Assembly (NCBI GenBank): GCA_003003925.1
Contig: PVWP01000003.1
Span: 232,464-296,463, forward strand
Direction: 5' to 3'
Source of the DNA: Aphanothece cf. minutissima CCALA 015
GTDB lineage: Bacteria > Cyanobacteriota > Cyanobacteriia > PCC-6307 > Cyanobiaceae
Length of the DNA stretch: 64,000 bases
A program made the position numbers and the translations under genes. The notes beneath the pieces were generated by a model that was given only the letters and a program-made list of their open reading frames with translations, had not been told where the DNA came from and did not search any database. Of the stretch, positions 18,933 to 28,581 are shown piece after piece. Position 1 is the stretch's first letter. Each line of letters opens with the position of its first letter.

Positions 18933-19820
18933 GTGGCCACACCCGTCGGTTTCATCGGCCTCGGGGCCCTGGGCGCGCCGATGGCGGCCAACCTGCTGGC
19001 CCAGGGCTTCCCGCTCACGGTCCACAACCGCCATCGGGATCGGGAGCTGCCCCTGGCCGCCGCCGGGGCGCTGCGGGCGGCCACCCCGGCGGCCGCCGCC
19101 CGGGGCGCCGATGTGCTGGCCCTCTGCCTGAGCGACGACGCGGCGGTGGCGGCGGTGCTGCTGGGGGAGGGGGGCGACGCCGCCGCCGCCGTGGAGGGCC
19201 TGGCCCCCGGCGCCCTGGTGGTCGATTTCACCACCATCGCCCCCGCCACCTCCCGGGCCATGGCGGACGCCCTGGCCGAGCGCAGCGTGGCCTATCTGGA
19301 TGCGCCGGTGACCGGCGGCACCGAGGGGGCCCGGGCCGGCACCCTCGCGGTGCTGGTGGGGGGAGCGGCCGCCGACCTGGAGCGGGCCCGGCCGGTGCTG
19401 CAGGCCGTGGGCCGGACGATCACGGCGATCGGTCCGGTGGGGGCGGGCCAGGCGGCGAAGGCCGTCAACCAGGTGCTGGTCGCGGGCAGCTACGCGGCGG
19501 TGGCCGAGGCCATGGCCCTCGGGCAGCGGCTCGGCCTGCCGATGGAGGAGGTGCGGCAGGCGCTGGTGGGCGGGGCCGCCGGCTCCTGGGCCCTGGAGCA
19601 CCGCGCTGGCGCCATGCTCCGGGGCGAATTCCCGCTCGGGTTCCGGCTGCGGCTGCATCGCAAGGATCTGGCGATCGCCCTGGAGGCCGCCACCGCGGGG
19701 GGGCTGGAGCTGCCGGTGGCCGAGCTGGTGGCGGCGATGGAGGACGACCTGATCGCGGCGGGCCATGGCGACGAGGACGTGTCGGCCCTGGCCCGCTGGT
19801 TCAGCGCCCGCTCCCGGTGA
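18933..19820 (+). CDS. NAD(P)-dependent 3-hydroxyisobutyrate dehydrogenase-family oxidoreductase
   Basis: 295 residues beginning at a GTG. The N-terminal Rossmann loop GFIGLGALGAPMAANLL is the beta-hydroxyacid dehydrogenase signature; DAPVTGGTEGARAGTLAVLVGG is the substrate-binding motif, and the catalytic Lys lies in GQAAKAVNQVLVAG. The family reduces small 2- or 3-oxo acids such as tartronate semialdehyde or succinic semialdehyde; the substrate cannot be told from sequence. Only 9 bases after ychF. Confidence 0.88.
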   Translation: MATPVGFIGLGALGAPMAANLLAQGFPLTVHNRHRDRELPLAAAGALRAATPAAAARGADVLALCLSDDAAVAAVLLGEGGDAAAAVEGLAPGALVVDFTTIAPATSRAMADALAERSVAYLDAPVTGGTEGARAGTLAVLVGGAAADLERARPVLQAVGRTITAIGPVGAGQAAKAVNQVLVAGSYAAVAEAMALGQRLGLPMEEVRQALVGGAAGSWALEHRAGAMLRGEFPLGFRLRLHRKDLAIALEAATAGGLELPVAELVAAMEDDLIAAGHGDEDVSALARWFSARSR

Positions 19821-19882
19821 GCGACCCGGGCTCCCTACCTTGGTTCGGCTCCTGTGGTGGTGGCCGCCAGGCCGTTGACTGA

Positions 19883-20610
<728 letters not shown>

Positions 20611-20614
<4 letters not shown>

Positions 20615-23247
20615 GCCAGGGGGATGCATCGCCCGTGGTCCGCAACGGGCCCCTGTGGCGCCTCGCGGCCCGGCGTTGGCGCCGCCGCCCGCTCCAGTAC
20701 CTGCTCTGCATCCTGGGGATCGCCCTGGGGGTGGCGATGCTGGTGTCGATCGATCTGGCCAGCGGCTCGGCCCAGCGGGCCTTCTCCCTCTCCACCGACG
20801 CCATCACGGGCCGCACCAGCCATCGCCTGGTGGCGATCGGGCCCGGTGGCGTCCCCGACAGCACCTTCGTGGAGCTGCGCCGCCGCTTTCCGGAGATCCC
20901 CGCCGCGCCGGTGATCGAGGCCTACGGCCGGGCCGAGGAGCTGGACGGTGAGCTGCTGCGGCTGGTGGGGGTCGATCTGTTCAGCGAGGGTCCGTTCCGC
21001 GGCCTGCCGGGCGGTGACGGCGATGGCCAGGGCGGCGGCGGGAAACCCGGCGGCAGGGGCTTCGTGCCCTTCCTCACCGAGCCCGGCACGGCCGTGATCG
21101 CCGCCGAGACTGCCGCGCGCTACGGCCTCCACCCCGGCGCCGCCGACGCCTCCGGAACCCTGCATCTCGATCTGGCCGGGCGGACGTCGGCCCTGCGGCT
21201 GGTGGGCAGCGTCAGCAGTGATTCGGCCCTGGAGCGCCGTGGGCTGGAGACGCTGCTGCTGGTCGACATCGCCACCGCCCAGGATCTGCTCGCCCCCGCC
21301 GGCGCCACTGTGGCCCCGGCCCTGGGCCACATCGATCTGATCCTGGAGGGTCCCGCCCAGGAGCAGGCCATCCGCACCTGGTTGCCCGCGGGGCTGAAGC
21401 TGGAGACGGCGGCGGCCCGCGGCAATGCCGTGCAGCAGATGACGGCCGCCTTCGAGCTCAACCTCACCGCCATGAGCCTGCTGGCCATGGTGGTGGGCAT
21501 CTTTCTCATCTACAACACGGTCACCTTCAGCGTGGTGCAACGCCGCAGCCTGTTCGGGGTGCTGCGCTGCCTGGGGGTGACCCGGGGCCAGCTGTTCACC
21601 CTGATCCTGGGGGAGGCGGCCCTGTTCAGCCTGGTGGGCTCCCTGCTGGGTCTGGTGCTGGGGGTGGTGCTGGGGCGCACCGTCGTCGGCCTGATCACCC
21701 AGACGATCAACGACTTCTACTTCGTGGTCTCGGTGCGGCAGATCAGCCTGTCGGGATTCACCCTGGCCAAGGGGATGGTGGTGGGGGTGGCTTCGGCCCT
21801 GGTGGCCTCGGCCCTGCCCGCCTGGGAGGCGATGGCCACCCCGCCGCAGATGACCCTGCAGCGCTCCAGCCTCGAGGCCGGCTGGCAGCGGCTGCTGCCC
21901 TGGTTCCTGCCGGCGGCCTTTCTCAGCGGCGGCCTGGGGGTGCTGCTGCTCCGCTGGGACAGCCGGGGCCTGGTGCCCGCCTTCGCCGGCCTGTTCGCCC
22001 TGCTGATGGGGGCCGCCCTGCTGATGCCGCCGGTGCTGGCCGCCGTCATGGCGGCCCTGGGCAGGGCCAGCGGCGGCCTGGGGGTGGTGGCCCGCCTCGC
22101 CCCCCGCGACATCCTGCGCTCCCTCAGCCGCACCGCGGTGGCCGTGGCGGCCCTGATGGTGGCGGTGTCGGTGATCGTGGGGCTCTCGATCATGATCGGC
22201 TCCTTCCGGGGCACGGTGGTCACCTGGCTCGACCAGACCCTCCAGGCCGACCTGTTCGTCTCTCCGCCCAGCACCACGGCCAACCGGGTGCTGGGCAAGG
22301 TGGATCCCGCCATCGTCCGGGCCGTCGCGGCGCGCCCCGACCTGCGGGCCATGGTCACCTACAACAGCTTCGACGTGCACCTGGTCGACCAGGACCGGGA
22401 CATCACCCTGATCGCCGCCGGCGGTGACGTCTCCGCCGGCCGGCGCCCCTACGCCTGGGTCCGCCCGGGCGTTGACGATCCCTTCGCCGCCCTGGCAGCC
22501 CGCGAGGGGGTGATTCTCTCCGAGGCCGTCTACCTGCGCGACGGCCAGGGCGCCATCCCGGGGCAGGTCAGGCTCGAAACCCCTGACGGCGAAAGGAGCT
22601 TCCCGGTGGTCGCCGTCTTCTACGACTATTCCTCCGACCGCGGCAGCGTGCTGATGGACCGCTCCCAGGTGGCGGAGCTCTGGCATGACGACAACGTCGC
22701 CTCCCTGGGGCTGTTCCTGGCCCCGGGCGTGGAGCCCGAGGCGGTGGCCGCCGAGCTGCGGGAGGGTTTCCGCAGCCGCCAGAGCCTGCTGGTCCAGACC
22801 AACGGCGCCCTGCGGCAGGGATCGCTGGAGATCTTCGATCGCACCTTCGCCATCACCGGCGCCCTGCAGCTGCTGACGGTGCTGGTGGCCTTCATCGGTA
22901 TCTTCAGCACCCTGATGAGCCTGCAGCTGGAGCGGGGCCGGGAGTTCGCCGTGCTGAGGGCCGGCGGCATGACGCCCCTCCAGCTGGGGCGCCTCACCCT
23001 GCTGGAGACCGGCCTGATGGGCCTGCTGGCCGGCACCTGCTCGATGCCCCTTGGCTACGGGCTGGCCTGGGTGCTGGTGCATGTGATCAACGTGCGTTCC
23101 TTCGGCTGGACCCTGCAGATCGCCCTGGAGCCCCGCTTCTTCGTCCAGTCCCTGTTGGTGGCGGTGGGGGCGGCGGTGCTGGCGGGCCTCTACCCGGCCC
23201 TGCGCCTCGGCCGCATGAACATCAGCGAGGCGCTACGGCAGGAATGA
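20611..23247 (+). CDS. Large FtsX-fold ABC permease
   Basis: 878 residues, about twice the size of a simple LolC/MacB permease. One membrane helix near residues 30-50 precedes a periplasmic domain. A block of helices (about 280-400) carries the FtsX-type sequence [20 protein letters not shown] and [13 protein letters not shown]; a second set follows at about 430-540, then a second periplasmic domain, and a final FtsX block from about 740 ending in [19 protein letters not shown]. The duplicated layout matches AttF/G-type permeases. Translationally coupled at both ends. Confidence 0.9.
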
Positions 23248-24464
23248 AGCACCCCCATCCCCTGCGCACCCTGCTGGCCCTGGTGGCCGTGCTGCTGGTG
23301 GGCCTGGCCGGAGCGGCACCGGCCGGGGCCAGCAGCGGCATCCGCTGGGGGGAGACGCCGGAACCCGAGGGGTTCGTCCGGGCCCTCAGCCCGCGTCGCT
23401 GGCAGTTCCCCGCCGACTTCGGCCCCCATCCCGAGTACCGGACCGAATGGTGGTACTACACGGGCAATCTGGAGGGCGACGACGGTCGCCCGTTCGGCTA
23501 CCAGCTGACGTTCTTCCGCCAGGCCCTGGCCCCCGACGGCCCAGCCGCACCCGACGGTTCAGCCACCTCTCAAGCCCCAGCTGCCCCCGCTGAGCCTGGG
23601 GCTACGGCCACGAGCGCCGGTTCCCCCTGGCGCACCCCCCAGGTCTTCTCTGCCCATTTCACCGTCAGCGACATCGCCGCCGGTGCCTTCCTTGAGGAGG
23701 AGCGCTTCGCCCGCGGCGCCCTGGGGCTGGCCGGCGCCGAGGCCGACCCCTATGCCGTCTGGCTCAACGACTGGCGCATCAGCTCCGAGGGACCCGACCG
23801 GGTGCGCCTCCAGGCCGGCACCGACGCCATGGCCATCGACCTGAGCCTCACCCAGAGCCGGCCCCCGGTGCTCCAGGGCCAGGACGGCCTCAGCCGCAAG
23901 GGGCCCGAAGCGGGCAACGCCTCCCACTACTACTCCCTGGTGCAGCAGCCCAGCGAGGGCACCATCACGGTGGCGGGTCGCACCTACGCGGTCCGCGGGG
24001 TCAGCTGGAAGGACCATGAGTTCTCCACCAGCGTTCTCAGCCCCGGCACCGTCGGCTGGGACTGGTTCTCCGCCCAGTTCGAGGACGGCTCCGCCCTGAT
24101 GCTCTACGGCCTGCGCCGGGAGGACGGCGGCAAGGAGCCCTTCAGCGGCGGCCGCTGGATCGCCGGCGATGAGGCGGTGGAGCTCGGCGCCGACGACTAT
24201 GTGCTCACGGTGAAACGCACCTGGCGGAGCCCCCACAGCGGTGCCACCTACCCCGCCGCCTGGACTCTCACCATTCCACGGCTGGAGCTGGAGCTGGCGA
24301 TCACGCCGCAGATGGCCGATCAGGAGCTGACCACGGCCTCGGCCACCTACTGGGAGGGGGCGCTCCGCTACGGGGGCCACCGCGGCGAGCGGCCGCTGCG
24401 GGGCCGCGGCTACGGCGAGCTCACCGGCTACGTCGACCGCCTTGATGGCCTGCGGGGTGGGTGA
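23244..24464 (+). CDS. Secreted AttH/CrtC-type lipocalin-like protein
   Basis: 406 residues with an N-terminal signal peptide (to about residue 30). The conserved EWWYYTGNLEGDDGRPFGYQ followed by LTFFRQAL, plus KDHEFSTSVL and the WDWFSAQFEDGSALMLYGLR stretch, identify the AttH/CrtC lipocalin-like superfamily, which includes carotenoid 1,2-hydratases and ABC-associated proteins of unknown function. A low-complexity Ala/Pro insert lies at about residues 93-125. Because it overlaps the permease gene (ATGA), it is probably the periplasmic partner of that ABC system, not a carotenoid enzyme. Confidence 0.85.
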   Translation: MKHPHPLRTLLALVAVLLVGLAGAAPAGASSGIRWGETPEPEGFVRALSPRRWQFPADFGPHPEYRTEWWYYTGNLEGDDGRPFGYQLTFFRQALAPDGPAAPDGSATSQAPAAPAEPGATATSAGSPWRTPQVFSAHFTVSDIAAGAFLEEERFARGALGLAGAEADPYAVWLNDWRISSEGPDRVRLQAGTDAMAIDLSLTQSRPPVLQGQDGLSRKGPEAGNASHYYSLVQQPSEGTITVAGRTYAVRGVSWKDHEFSTSVLSPGTVGWDWFSAQFEDGSALMLYGLRREDGGKEPFSGGRWIAGDEAVELGADDYVLTVKRTWRSPHSGATYPAAWTLTIPRLELELAITPQMADQELTTASATYWEGALRYGGHRGERPLRGRGYGELTGYVDRLDGLRGG

Positions 24465-24498
24465 TCGGCGAGGATGGCCCCAGCAGGAGCGAAGGGCC

Positions 24499-24732
24499 AT
24501 GGCAGCAGCGGACCATCCCGGGACCCCATCCCCCCCCTCGGCGGAGTTCGGCGACGCCGACGGCACGGCCGCCGAGCATCCCCATAACTTCGAGGTCCAG
24601 AAGGAGATCCACCGCCGCATCCGCAACGATCCCGATTACGACGACTGGGAGTACGGCACCGAGCCCCTGCCCCATGAGGCCTGGGTGGAGCGGCAGGCCG
24701 CCGCGTCAGGGGAGCGCCCGGCGGGGGCCTAG
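24499..24732 (+). CDS. Small conserved hypothetical protein
   Basis: 77 residues, acidic and soluble. The C-terminal part (NFEVQKEIHRRIRNDPDYDD, then WEYGTEPLPHEAWVERQ) looks constrained, while the N-terminus is Ala/Pro-rich. I do not recognise a family with a known function. It follows the lipocalin gene by 34 bases on the same strand, and its end overlaps the converging MFS gene by 27 bases. ATG at 24499 preferred over earlier in-frame ATGs. Confidence 0.65.
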   Translation: MAAADHPGTPSPPSAEFGDADGTAAEHPHNFEVQKEIHRRIRNDPDYDDWEYGTEPLPHEAWVERQAAASGERPAGA

Positions 24733-25935
24733 GCCCCGCACCAGCAGCAGTCCCCCCAGGCAGGCCACGGCCATCAGCAGCCAGAGTCCGGCCCCATGGC
24801 CCTGGCCATCCAGCAACCGGCCGGCGAGCAGGGGCGCGGTGAAGCCGCTGATGGCGAAGCACTGGGACAGCAGCGCCAGGGCCAGGCCCTGGTGCTCGAT
24901 CGGGCTGCGTTCCACCACCGCTTCGGTGGCGGTGGGCAGGAAGCAGGCCATCCCGAGGGCCAGCGGCAGCTGGGCGAGCAGCAGCAGCCCCAGCCCCAGC
25001 CCCCGTTCGCTGTAGGCGGATCCCGCCAGCAGCAGGTTGCCGGCCGCGAAGCTGACCAGGCTCAGGGTCAGACCCGTCCTCACCGGCCGGCGGGCGAGGG
25101 CCTGACCCACCGGCCACTGGAGCAGCAGCAGCAGGGCCAGCTGCAGGCCGATGGTGAGGGCACCGAGGCTCACCGGCAGGGCCCGGCGCAGCAGGCTGCC
25201 CCGCACCAGCTCCAGGGGCAGGGCGCTCTGCATCAGGGCCGGCATTGCCGTGGCCAGCACGGCCACGGCCAGCAGCGGCAGCAGGCCGGGCAGCCAGGGG
25301 CCCCAGGGGCTGGGGTGGGCCAGCCGCTCCCTGGGCCTCGGATCCGGCAGCTGCCGGCGCGACAGCAGCAGCAGCAGCACCAGCATGCAGCCGATGTCCA
25401 CGGCGTAGATGCCGCGCAGCCATCCCCGCCAGGCGAGCACCGCCCCCAGCAGGGCCCCGGCGGCGATGCCCAGGGCATCGGCGCTGCGCATCAGGGCGAA
25501 GGCCCGGCCCGAGGGCACCGGCGCGCAGCAGAGCGGCACCGCCAGCTCGATCGCGGGCCAGTAGAAGCCCACCGCCATGCCCAGCAGCACCTGCCCCTGC
25601 AGGTAGCCGCCGAAGGAGCCGGCGCCCATCAGCCGGGCGTCACCGGCGATGGCCATCAGGGCCGCCAGCAGCACCGGAACGGCGCAGTTCAGGCCCCGAT
25701 CCAGCAGGAGACCGCTGAGGATCCGGCCCAGGGTGCCCGCCAGGGCGGCCAGGGCCAGCCCTTCGGTGACGCGGCCGGCGCTGAACTGGGCCTGGTGGAA
25801 CACCATCGGCGTCAGATAGAGCACGCCGCCCGCCCCGAGCATCGCGATCAGGCGGATCAGGGCGACATGGCGCAGGGCTGCTGGAAACTGGGTGAACCAG
25901 GACCGCGCCCTGGCCCTCCCCTGTGCCTGTTCCAC
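24706..25935 (-). CDS. MFS transporter
   Basis: 409 residues with about 12 hydrophobic helices in two halves. The loop between helices 2 and 3 (GTLGRILSGLLLDRGLN) resembles the MFS G-[RK]-x-[SG] loop. Substrate cannot be assigned. The 5' end overlaps the start of the divergent DUF1400 hydrolase by 13 bases, so at least one of the two starts may lie further in, and the shared promoter would be inside coding sequence. Confidence 0.82.
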   Translation of the reverse strand: MEQAQGRARARSWFTQFPAALRHVALIRLIAMLGAGGVLYLTPMVFHQAQFSAGRVTEGLALAALAGTLGRILSGLLLDRGLNCAVPVLLAALMAIAGDARLMGAGSFGGYLQGQVLLGMAVGFYWPAIELAVPLCCAPVPSGRAFALMRSADALGIAAGALLGAVLAWRGWLRGIYAVDIGCMLVLLLLLSRRQLPDPRPRERLAHPSPWGPWLPGLLPLLAVAVLATAMPALMQSALPLELVRGSLLRRALPVSLGALTIGLQLALLLLLQWPVGQALARRPVRTGLTLSLVSFAAGNLLLAGSAYSERGLGLGLLLLAQLPLALGMACFLPTATEAVVERSPIEHQGLALALLSQCFAISGFTAPLLAGRLLDGQGHGAGLWLLMAVACLGGLLLVRGLGPRRALP

Positions 25936-27533
25936 TCCGCCTTCGCCTGTTCAAGGGTCTGCTGGCCAGTCTGCTGATCGCCGGGCCGGCCCTGGCCGGG
26001 CCCGTTGCCGCGGCGGAGGTGCTGGAACTGCGCTTCGATGGCCTGGAGCTGCCGGTGAACCTCGAGCAGCTCGATGGCTGGACCCGCAGTCCGGCCGGCC
26101 GGTCCGGCGGCGGGGACCTGGCGGTCTGGCTGGATCTGCTCGACCCCCGCAGCCGCCAGGACCTGAAGATCCTGCTGCGCGCCCCCCTGCTGCGGGACAC
26201 CAGCTTCGGCCAGCAGCTGCTCGACAGCTGGGCCGGCAGCCAGATGATGGCCCGCCTCGGGGACCTGCTGACCACGGCCGACGGCCGCAGCACCACGGCG
26301 GTGCTGCAGACGACGCTGCGCCGGCTGCTGGAGTCCCGCCAGGACGTCTCCACCATCGGCCTGCTGCGGGCCCTGCCGGTGCAGCGGCTGAGCCTCCAGC
26401 TCGATGGGCTCTACGAGCTGGCCGTTCAGTGGCGCCAGCAGATCGACCTGCAGCGGCAGGCGCTGCGGCGCCTCCAGGCCCTGGCCCTGCCGGAGCGGCG
26501 CACCGTCCCCCTGGCCTTCGCCGATCGCACCCCCCTGAGGCCCCGGCGGCTGGGGCTGGCCGTGGGCCACCGCCAGCAGCCCCTGCCGCTGGAGGTGTGG
26601 CCGGCACCACCGGCGCCAGCGGCGGCCACCGGCCGGGGAAGCCCGGCCCCGCAGCGGCCCTGGCTGCTGATGATGCCTGGCCTGGGGGGCAATGCCGACC
26701 AGTTCGGCTGGCTGGCCAGCGAGCTGGCCGAACGGGGCTGGCCGGTGGTGGTGGTGCAGCACCCCGGCAGTGACGGACCTGCCCTCAAGGCCGCCCTCGA
26801 CGGCCAGCGGCCGCCGCCGGGCGCCGAGACCCTGGCCATCCGGCTGGCCGACGTCGAGGCGGTGCTGGCGGCCCAGCGCCGGGGCGAGCTGCCGGTGCGG
26901 GGCCACGGGGTGGTGCTGCTGGGCCATTCGATGGGGGCCCTCTCCGCCCTGCTGGCGGCGGGGGTGGTGCCGGAGGCGGGCCTCGCCGAGCGCTGTCGCA
27001 AGGCCCTCGACCGCCTGCCGATCGCCAACCCCTCCCGGCTGCTGCAGTGCCAGCTGCCCAGCACCGAGTTGCCCAAGCGCCCCTCCCCCCCCGCCGACCT
27101 GCGGGGGCTGGTGCTGCTCAACAGCTTCGGCAGCCTGCTCTGGCCCCGGCGGGGCCTGGCGTCCCTGGGGCTGCCGGTGCTGATGGTCGGCGGCAGCCTC
27201 GACCTGGTGACGCCGCCGCTGGAGGAGCAGCTGCGCCTGTTCCTCCAGGGCAGCGATCCCCGCAGCCGGCTGGTGATGGTGGAGGGGGGCAGCCACTTCT
27301 CCCCCGTGCGGCTGATGCCCACCGATGAGGTGCTCTTCCGCCTCGACGACGAGCTGGTGGGGGTGGACCCGGCCCGGGTGCAGTCGGCGCTGCTGCGCCT
27401 CACCACCGAATACCTCCAGACCCTGGAGCAGCCCCTGCTGCTGCCGGCCCAGCGGCGGGTGCAGCAGGGGGTGACCCTCGATGTGCTCGACGCCGCCGCC
27501 GCCCGGCGCTGGAAGGCCGGCCTGCAGCCCTGA
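25923..27533 (+). CDS. Alpha/beta hydrolase with N-terminal DUF1400
   Basis: 536 residues. A signal peptide (to about residue 30) leads into the cyanobacterial DUF1400 domain (about 30-180), seen as EVLELRFDGLELPVNLEQL and DLLTTADGRSTTAVLQTTL. The remainder is an alpha/beta hydrolase: oxyanion-region MMPGLGGNADQF, nucleophile elbow GHSMG with Ser near residue 336, acid in MVGGSLDLVTP, and a His in GGSHFSPV. Predicted to be exported or anchored outside the inner membrane; the substrate is unknown. It starts at a GTG. Confidence 0.85.
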   Translation: MPVPLRLRLFKGLLASLLIAGPALAGPVAAAEVLELRFDGLELPVNLEQLDGWTRSPAGRSGGGDLAVWLDLLDPRSRQDLKILLRAPLLRDTSFGQQLLDSWAGSQMMARLGDLLTTADGRSTTAVLQTTLRRLLESRQDVSTIGLLRALPVQRLSLQLDGLYELAVQWRQQIDLQRQALRRLQALALPERRTVPLAFADRTPLRPRRLGLAVGHRQQPLPLEVWPAPPAPAAATGRGSPAPQRPWLLMMPGLGGNADQFGWLASELAERGWPVVVVQHPGSDGPALKAALDGQRPPPGAETLAIRLADVEAVLAAQRRGELPVRGHGVVLLGHSMGALSALLAAGVVPEAGLAERCRKALDRLPIANPSRLLQCQLPSTELPKRPSPPADLRGLVLLNSFGSLLWPRRGLASLGLPVLMVGGSLDLVTPPLEEQLRLFLQGSDPRSRLVMVEGGSHFSPVRLMPTDEVLFRLDDELVGVDPARVQSALLRLTTEYLQTLEQPLLLPAQRRVQQGVTLDVLDAAAARRWKAGLQP

Positions 27534-27561
27534 GACTTCGGCACCGGCACCGGCCCGGCGC

Positions 27562-28581
27562 TCAGAAGCGGATGCGCGGATCCAGCAGGGCCACCAGCAG
27601 GTCCACCAGCACGGTCACCAACACCACCAGGGCCGCCACCACCACCACGATCCCCTGCACCACGGGATAGTCGCGCTGGGCGATCGCCTCCTGCAGCCGG
27701 AAGGCGATGCCCGGCCAGGAGTAGGTGACCTCGATCAGCAGGGCGCCGCCGATCAGGGAGGCCACGGTGATGCCCGTGATCGTCAGCACCGGCAGCAGGG
27801 CATTGGGCAGGGCGTGGTGCAGGACCACCCGCCGCTCGCTCAGGCCCCGGCTGCGGGCCGCCTCCACGTAGTCGGAGCCGAGGGCGCGGCGCAGGTTGAG
27901 CCGCAGGGCGTTGGTGAAGATGCCGCTGAGCAGCAGGCCCAGGGTGGCCGCCGGCAGCACCAGGTGGCGCAGGCTGCCGACCAGCTGGCCCCAGTCGCCT
28001 GCCCGGAGGCTGTCGAGCAGATAGAAGCCCGTGCCCTCCGGCGGCATCAGGGTGGCGGGAAAGCGTCCCCCCACCGGCAGCCAGCCGAGCCAGACGGAGA
28101 ACACCAGCTGGACCACCATGGCGGCCCAGAAGGGGGGCAGGGCGTAGGTGCTGATGCCGTAGAGACGGCCGGCCAGATCGATCCGTCCCTCCGGACGGGC
28201 GATGCCGCTGAATCCCACCGCCAGCCCCGCCACGGCCGCCAGCAGCAGGGCCACCACGCCGAGTTCCAGGCTGGCGGGCAGGGAGGCCTGGATGATGCGG
28301 GTCACCGGCTCACCGTTGGTGAGCGACGTGCCCAGGTCGCCCCGCAGCAGATGGCCGAGGAAGCGGCCGTACTGGTCGGCCAGGGGCAGATCCAGGCCCA
28401 GCTGGGCCCGCAGGGCGGCGCGGGCCGCCTCCGGGGCGCGGGTGCCCAGCAGGGCGTCGATCGGATCCCCGGGGGCCACCCGCAGCAGCAGGAACACCAG
28501 GGTGGCGATCAGCCAGAGCATCACCGGAGCCAGGGCCAGGCGGGAGGCCAGGTAACGCGCCAGGTCGGAGCGGCGGCTCAT
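27562..28581 (-). CDS. Oligopeptide/dipeptide-type ABC transporter permease (DppB/OppB family)
   Basis: 339 residues with six hydrophobic helices and the BPD permease loop YVEAARSRGLSERRVVLHHALPNA, characteristic of DppB-type subunits. The N-terminal YLASRLALAPVMLWLIATLVFLLL and RVAPGDPID segments are also typical. The ATG at 28581 overlaps the stop of the upstream binding-protein gene (ATGA). No second permease (DppC) or ATPase genes accompany it here, so those subunits would have to come from elsewhere. Confidence 0.9.
   Translation of the reverse strand: MSRRSDLARYLASRLALAPVMLWLIATLVFLLLRVAPGDPIDALLGTRAPEAARAALRAQLGLDLPLADQYGRFLGHLLRGDLGTSLTNGEPVTRIIQASLPASLELGVVALLLAAVAGLAVGFSGIARPEGRIDLAGRLYGISTYALPPFWAAMVVQLVFSVWLGWLPVGGRFPATLMPPEGTGFYLLDSLRAGDWGQLVGSLRHLVLPAATLGLLLSGIFTNALRLNLRRALGSDYVEAARSRGLSERRVVLHHALPNALLPVLTITGITVASLIGGALLIEVTYSWPGIAFRLQEAIAQRDYPVVQGIVVVVAALVVLVTVLVDLLVALLDPRIRF

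Noticed and set aside
17361-19766. An 801-residue minus-strand open frame opposite ychF and the dehydrogenase
   Set aside because: Composition (Gln, His, Gly, Pro-rich) is that of antisense of coding DNA; both plus-strand genes have clear motifs.
23244-24464. Reading the AttH/CrtC-type gene as a carotenoid 1,2-hydratase
   Set aside because: It has a signal peptide and is coupled to an ABC ATPase and permease, which fits AttH-like partners better than a carotenoid enzyme.
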